The position numbers were made by a program, and so were the translations under genes. The notes under the pieces were generated by a model. It was not told the origin of the DNA, searched no databases, and worked only from the letters and a program-made list of their open reading frames with translations. Of a stretch of DNA of 64,000 nt, positions 60,995-64,000 are shown one piece after another (position 1 is the stretch's first letter; every line of letters begins with the position of its first letter). Origin of the DNA: CAVVGZ01 sp963841845 (GTDB lineage Bacteria; Chloroflexota; Anaerolineae; Anaerolineales; Anaerolineaceae); the NCBI GenBank assembly GCA_963841845.1, contig CAWJEG010000010.1, positions 87,719 through 151,718 on the forward strand. The letters run 5' to 3'.

Positions 60995-62960
60995 TTAAGT
61001 ACTCGCTTTTTCTATTTGAACGAAAGGAACAATTACTTCTTCAATCGAGATTCCCCCGTGGGTGACCACAACTTCTCCCCAGGGAGCGAAAGCTGTTCGA
61101 CCCGCTGGCATTAGGGCGGTCATCTGACCTGGCAGGAGTCCATCGTGCTCCCATAAAATGGTATCTGGAAATGTGTCTGAACCTGGACGGCTGCCAGACG
61201 ATCCTGGTAAAGACGGGCACGTTTACCTCGGGTTTGCGCTAGCAGTCCTTCGGACGGCTGGCCAAACCCGGTTGCTTCTACATGACCGTGATCGCTGGCA
61301 ATGAATACCGAAATAGCCTTTGTCCAGATAGTTGTAATCAAGTTTTCCGAGTGGCTGTGAGTTGCTGTCATGCGCCGGGTCCAGCCATAACCTCAAGGAA
61401 GATTGCTGATCGGCTGCCCCGAGGGTGGCATTGTGGGCCAGTTTATCCAGTAGTGTCGTCGATCAAGCACCAGAACTGTACCCGTGGGTCCTGCAGTCTC
61501 GGGCTGTTGATCAATTTCGCGGTCGTAGGAAGGGATAACAGCTTGCAGGCCGTCCCTGCAATACCTTCTCTGTGACCAGAACAATTGCCAGGCACGCTCC
61601 TGCGGTACAATGCTCCCCTCATTTGACAAAATCTGCCGGACGCAGGCCGGAAATTAATGCAAAGCGGGAAATGGAGGTGATCGTGGGGATCTGGGCTAGC
61701 AAAGAATCGTTTTGCATGTGCCAATTAGGGTGCCGTATCGGCCAAGGCAGGTTGAATGACTTGCCAATCGGACAGAGAACAATCCATCCGGATCACCAGG
61801 AGAACGATCTTATCTATTCCATTAAGCGAACAAAGGTAGGCCAGGTAATGAGGGATATGATGGACATGGTGCGGCCTGGCAGGCGCTGTGCCCCAAGGGG
61901 CGTGTAGCTTTTAATAAGCCAGGTTTGAAAAAGGCTGTCAATCTCGGCACCAAGCCGGCCAAAAGTGTGTTTTTCTTCCTGATCAATGGGTAGTTCGGCG
62001 TTTTGATGGAGGCTGCAAAGCTTTAGCCCAATCCCGGGCAAGTTCGTTCCATGATCTTCCAGCTGGTTTGCGCCTGGGTCTCTGATTTAAGGGTCTTAAG
62101 TGACTTGCTGATCCATGTCCGAAAGGAGCTGGCTGGCACGCTGCAAGACGGGTATCAACAAGGGTTACTCCAGGCAGAATCCAGGCGGCCAAATTGGATT
62201 TTTCAGCCACTCGCAGCGGTTGGATCACCCCGCCGTGAATCAATCCGGGCACAAGGTCCTGCAGGCGCGGATTGCCTGCAAAATCAACCAGGTATCCGCT
62301 CCCGTTCTCTTGAGTTGGCTTTCCCGCTAAGGATCGTTCACTGATTTCCTCCAGCGGGTTTGGAGGAAGTCTGGAAAAATCCTGCGGATCCCGAATGAAG
62401 AGCATTTCGATGCTCCCATTCCTGGTACACAGGCAAACGTTTCAAATTGTCAAGCAGACTGGACCTAAGCAAGGCCTCCGGCAGGGGTGATTGGCTGTGA
62501 TGATAATCACTCAGCCAGGCAATCAGTTCATGTGGCTGGCTCAGGATTTGTGGATCGGCCCCAAAGACTTCCTGCAACAGGTACTGTATCGTTTTTCCCC
62601 GGCTCAGGATCTGGGTGGGTTGGTAGCAGGTATCCAGCTTATCAACCTGCTCCGGGCTTAGGGTTTGAAGTACCGGGTAAGCCAGGTTGGGAAAATACTG
62701 GTGCAGTGAAAGCGTTACATGATGGGGAAGATTGGTAAAGATCATAAGGCAGGTCTTCAAGATTCTTGCCTGGTGATTAAAATGACGGGATGCTCCGATG
62801 AGAAGGACGCGTACTCCTCCAGGCTATGGCGCAGGTACACCGGATCCTCCTCCTGGATAACCCGAAAGCCACGCTTATTCAGTTCAAACAGCAGCTTCAC
62901 CTGCCAGCAGCCGGTCCGGATCACTGACCAGGGTGAGAGGGTGGGTGTAGGGCGGAAAAT
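60995..62960 (-). pseudogene. pglZ: BREX type 3 pglZ, heavily frameshifted
   Basis: PglZ is the alkaline-phosphatase-like core protein of BREX phage defence. Pieces in changing minus-strand frames follow the family order: YTHPLTLVSDPDRLLAGE (near 62920), LLFELNKRGFRVIQEEDPVY, LPHHVTLSLHQYFPNLAYPV (near 62700), DFAGNPRLQDLVPGLIHGGV (near 62250), KHTFGRLGAEIDSLFQTWL (near 61950), KIVLLVIRMDCSLSDWQVI (near 61790), VFIASDHGHVEATGFGQPSE (near 61290) and the C-terminus EVVVTHGGISIEEVIVPFV (near 61040), with the stop at 60997-60995. At least eight frame changes separate them. The catalytic metal Asp-His of SDHGH is still readable. The N-terminus is truncated where AT-rich sequence begins. Confidence 0.82.
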
Positions 62961-63000
62961 AAAGAATTAATAATCAATTGGGTTAAATTAATAATTGTTA

Positions 63001-63246
63001 TTAACTCTTACCTGATCCACCACACATTGGACAAGCCATCCCTTTGGGACCAGCAACTGCTTTTTGCAAACCAACCGAAAATTCCTTAATAGCTTTTTCA
63101 CCTTGTGGAGTTGTTTTTATGACTAAAACAAGTATATTTTCACCGGTGGGTTCTTTATTTTTTTGGATTAATTTATAACTCTTTGTGTACTTATTTTGTT
63201 TAGAAGCGAGAAAAGCATCTACTAATTGTTCAGCTATTTTATCCAT
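63001..63246 (-). CDS. 81-residue protein with C-terminal CPMCGGSG motif
   Basis: An intact small gene with AAGGAG eight bases before the ATG. The protein is hydrophilic and basic (LVDAFLASKQNKYTKSYKLI) and ends in CPMCGGSGKS, half of a DnaJ-type zinc-finger knuckle. I do not recognise it. Its composition is far more AT-rich than the BREX remnants on both sides, so it came from a different source. It is followed upstream by another AT-rich gene on the same strand. Confidence 0.65.
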   Translation of the reverse strand: MDKIAEQLVDAFLASKQNKYTKSYKLIQKNKEPTGENILVLVIKTTPQGEKAIKEFSVGLQKAVAGPKGMACPMCGGSGKS

Positions 63247-63322
63247 GATGTGTTCTCCTTCAGTTTAATTGGATTCAATTTCCCTTTTTCAGTGTGTTCT
63301 GTCTTTAAAAGGTGATAAAGAC

Positions 63323-63712
63323 TTATTGCCGACGGAGAAGCATATAGCATTTGTCGTCCATCTTTTGAAATATTGTCGGGAGGATTTTTACAATCCATAA
63401 TGTTATCGATACATCTCTAATATAGAGATGGCTATACATTCGCCTGATAATATTTTCGTCAATTAGTTGTCCTTCCCAGGAGACAGCAATCAACTCAAGA
63501 ATATTTACTGCCTTGATTACATCCATCCAGACAGGTTTTTGTGGATCAATTTCATTTAGCCCCTGAAGTTGTGTCCATAAAGGGAGTAGAAATTGCCGTT
63601 GTTCAAGAAGCATTTGCTTCTTTTGCAATCTGACAGTTTGATAAATTGCTATTGCTGCAATCAAAGCGCTTAATGAAGTTGCAACTGCTTCAATGATTAT
63701 CCATGTTTCCAT
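63323..63712 (-). CDS. Small membrane-anchored protein, DUF4760-like
   Basis: About 129 residues. One N-terminal helix (residues ~3-24, IIIEAVATSLSALIAAIAIY) is followed by a coiled segment and a helical cytoplasmic domain (VWMDVIKAVNILELIAVSWE, then IDENIIRRMYSHL) that resembles DUF4760-type proteins; that likeness is from memory and weak. ATG 63712 has AAGGAG six bases upstream; the earlier in-frame ATG at 63727 has none. AT-rich like its neighbour. It sits inside a decayed BREX locus. Function unknown. Confidence 0.6.
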   Translation of the reverse strand: METWIIIEAVATSLSALIAAIAIYQTVRLQKKQMLLEQRQFLLPLWTQLQGLNEIDPQKPVWMDVIKAVNILELIAVSWEGQLIDENIIRRMYSHLYIRDVSITLWIVKILPTIFQKMDDKCYMLLRRQ

Positions 63713-63729
63713 AAAATCTCCTTGCACTT

Positions 63730-64000
63730 CTATTTCTTCCTCAACAATGCGCTGTCATAATACATCAATAAATCCGGATCTTCGCGCAGAACGTCTTCCG
63801 GCAGCCGCTCTGCCACCTGGATGATGGTAGCGTAGTCCTGGCGCTTGAAGCAGTCGGCAAATCCAGCCCGCACCGCTTCGGTGCGGAACTGACGCAGGCG
63901 CCCAGCTGCTGTCGGCATACTCCTTGAACTCCCTCAGCAGCGCTTTCTGGCGCACCGTCTCCAGGTCGCTGGCTTTATGAAATCTTTACGCAACGTGCAG
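63730..64000 (-). pseudogene. C-terminal fragment of a BREX-type methyltransferase (PglX), frameshifted
   Basis: Pieces in different minus-strand frames join to HKASDLETVRQKALLREFKE, then GRLRQFRTEAVRAGFADCFK and QDYATIIQVAERLPEDVLRE, ending LLMYYDSALLRKK at 63730. Two shifts are visible, one missing base near 63978 and one extra near 63912. This looks like the C-terminus of the large DUF1156-type methyltransferase of BREX type 3, which lies on this side of pglZ. Identification is from memory of family endings; the rest is beyond the window edge. Confidence 0.5.

Noticed and set aside
61120..61907. Several short plus- and minus-strand frames taken as separate small genes
   Set aside because: Minus-strand pieces line up in order with one PglZ protein; plus-strand ones are mirror frames.

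Overview
The window reads like a chromosome segment of an anaerobic or facultative member of the Chloroflexota, probably class Anaerolineae. This is inference from gene content. The evidence is a lipoprotein serpin, an FMN-riboswitch-controlled RibXY-type ABC importer, a bacterial Elp3, a multi-repeat DUF5671 membrane protein, many lipoprotein substrate-binding proteins with Pro/Glu/Ala linkers, and no outer-membrane genes. I saw no rRNA, tRNA or CRISPR array.

Layout. 0-1.2 kb: gatC (the gatA start lies at the left edge) and an ArsR/DUF2087 regulator. 1.3-10.1 kb (minus strand): a lipoprotein serpin, then a peptide-uptake operon read dppD-dppF-binding protein-dppB-dppC-M24 peptidase, with its own promoter and an internal hairpin. 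10.4-14.2 kb: a small membrane protein, a broken SGNH esterase, an HI0933-type flavoprotein and TerC. 14.2-17.6 kb (minus): metF-aspartate kinase-metA, a methionine branch unit; metA carries the Glu typical of acetyl-CoA users. 17.9-22.2 kb: CBS protein and MBL hydrolase, HAD phosphatase, SDR, and a membrane-anchored chelatase-like gene broken by one in-frame TAA. 22.8-26.2 kb: cspA with promoter and terminator, then an ABC importer behind a complete FMN riboswitch and terminator, so very likely a riboflavin importer. 26.3-38.8 kb: PLD lipoprotein, LuxR regulator, M20 amidohydrolase, BrnT/BrnA toxin-antitoxin, HpcH aldolase, methyltransferase, Elp3, GNAT, a DhaL-like repeat protein paired with a LysM protein, GH1 glucosidase and a pentapeptide-repeat protein. 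39-46 kb: a zinc alcohol dehydrogenase in an AT-rich patch, PIG-L deacetylase, and a PadR-controlled metal-chelate ABC importer with a THEP1-like NTPase. 46-55.5 kb: a transsulfuration PLP enzyme, NDH-2, Mrp, lactate permease with a small membrane protein, DUF5671, HEAT and VOC proteins.

The right 8 kb is accessory DNA. An AbiEi/AbiEii toxin-antitoxin pair and an intact IS3-family element lie between two ~110-bp direct repeats. The IS sits inside an 88-bp repeat family with a clean 3-bp target duplication. Beyond them are the remains of a BREX type 3 phage-defence locus (pglX end, pglZ, brxA) with many frame changes, interrupted by an AT-rich block carrying two small intact genes.

A recurring oddity is that five otherwise ordinary genes (dpp binding protein, SGNH esterase, metA, ribZ-like ATPase, GNAT) each carry one net +1-base frameshift, and one more carries an in-frame stop. 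Either the sequence has a low rate of indel errors or these genes are decaying; I cannot separate the two from sequence alone.
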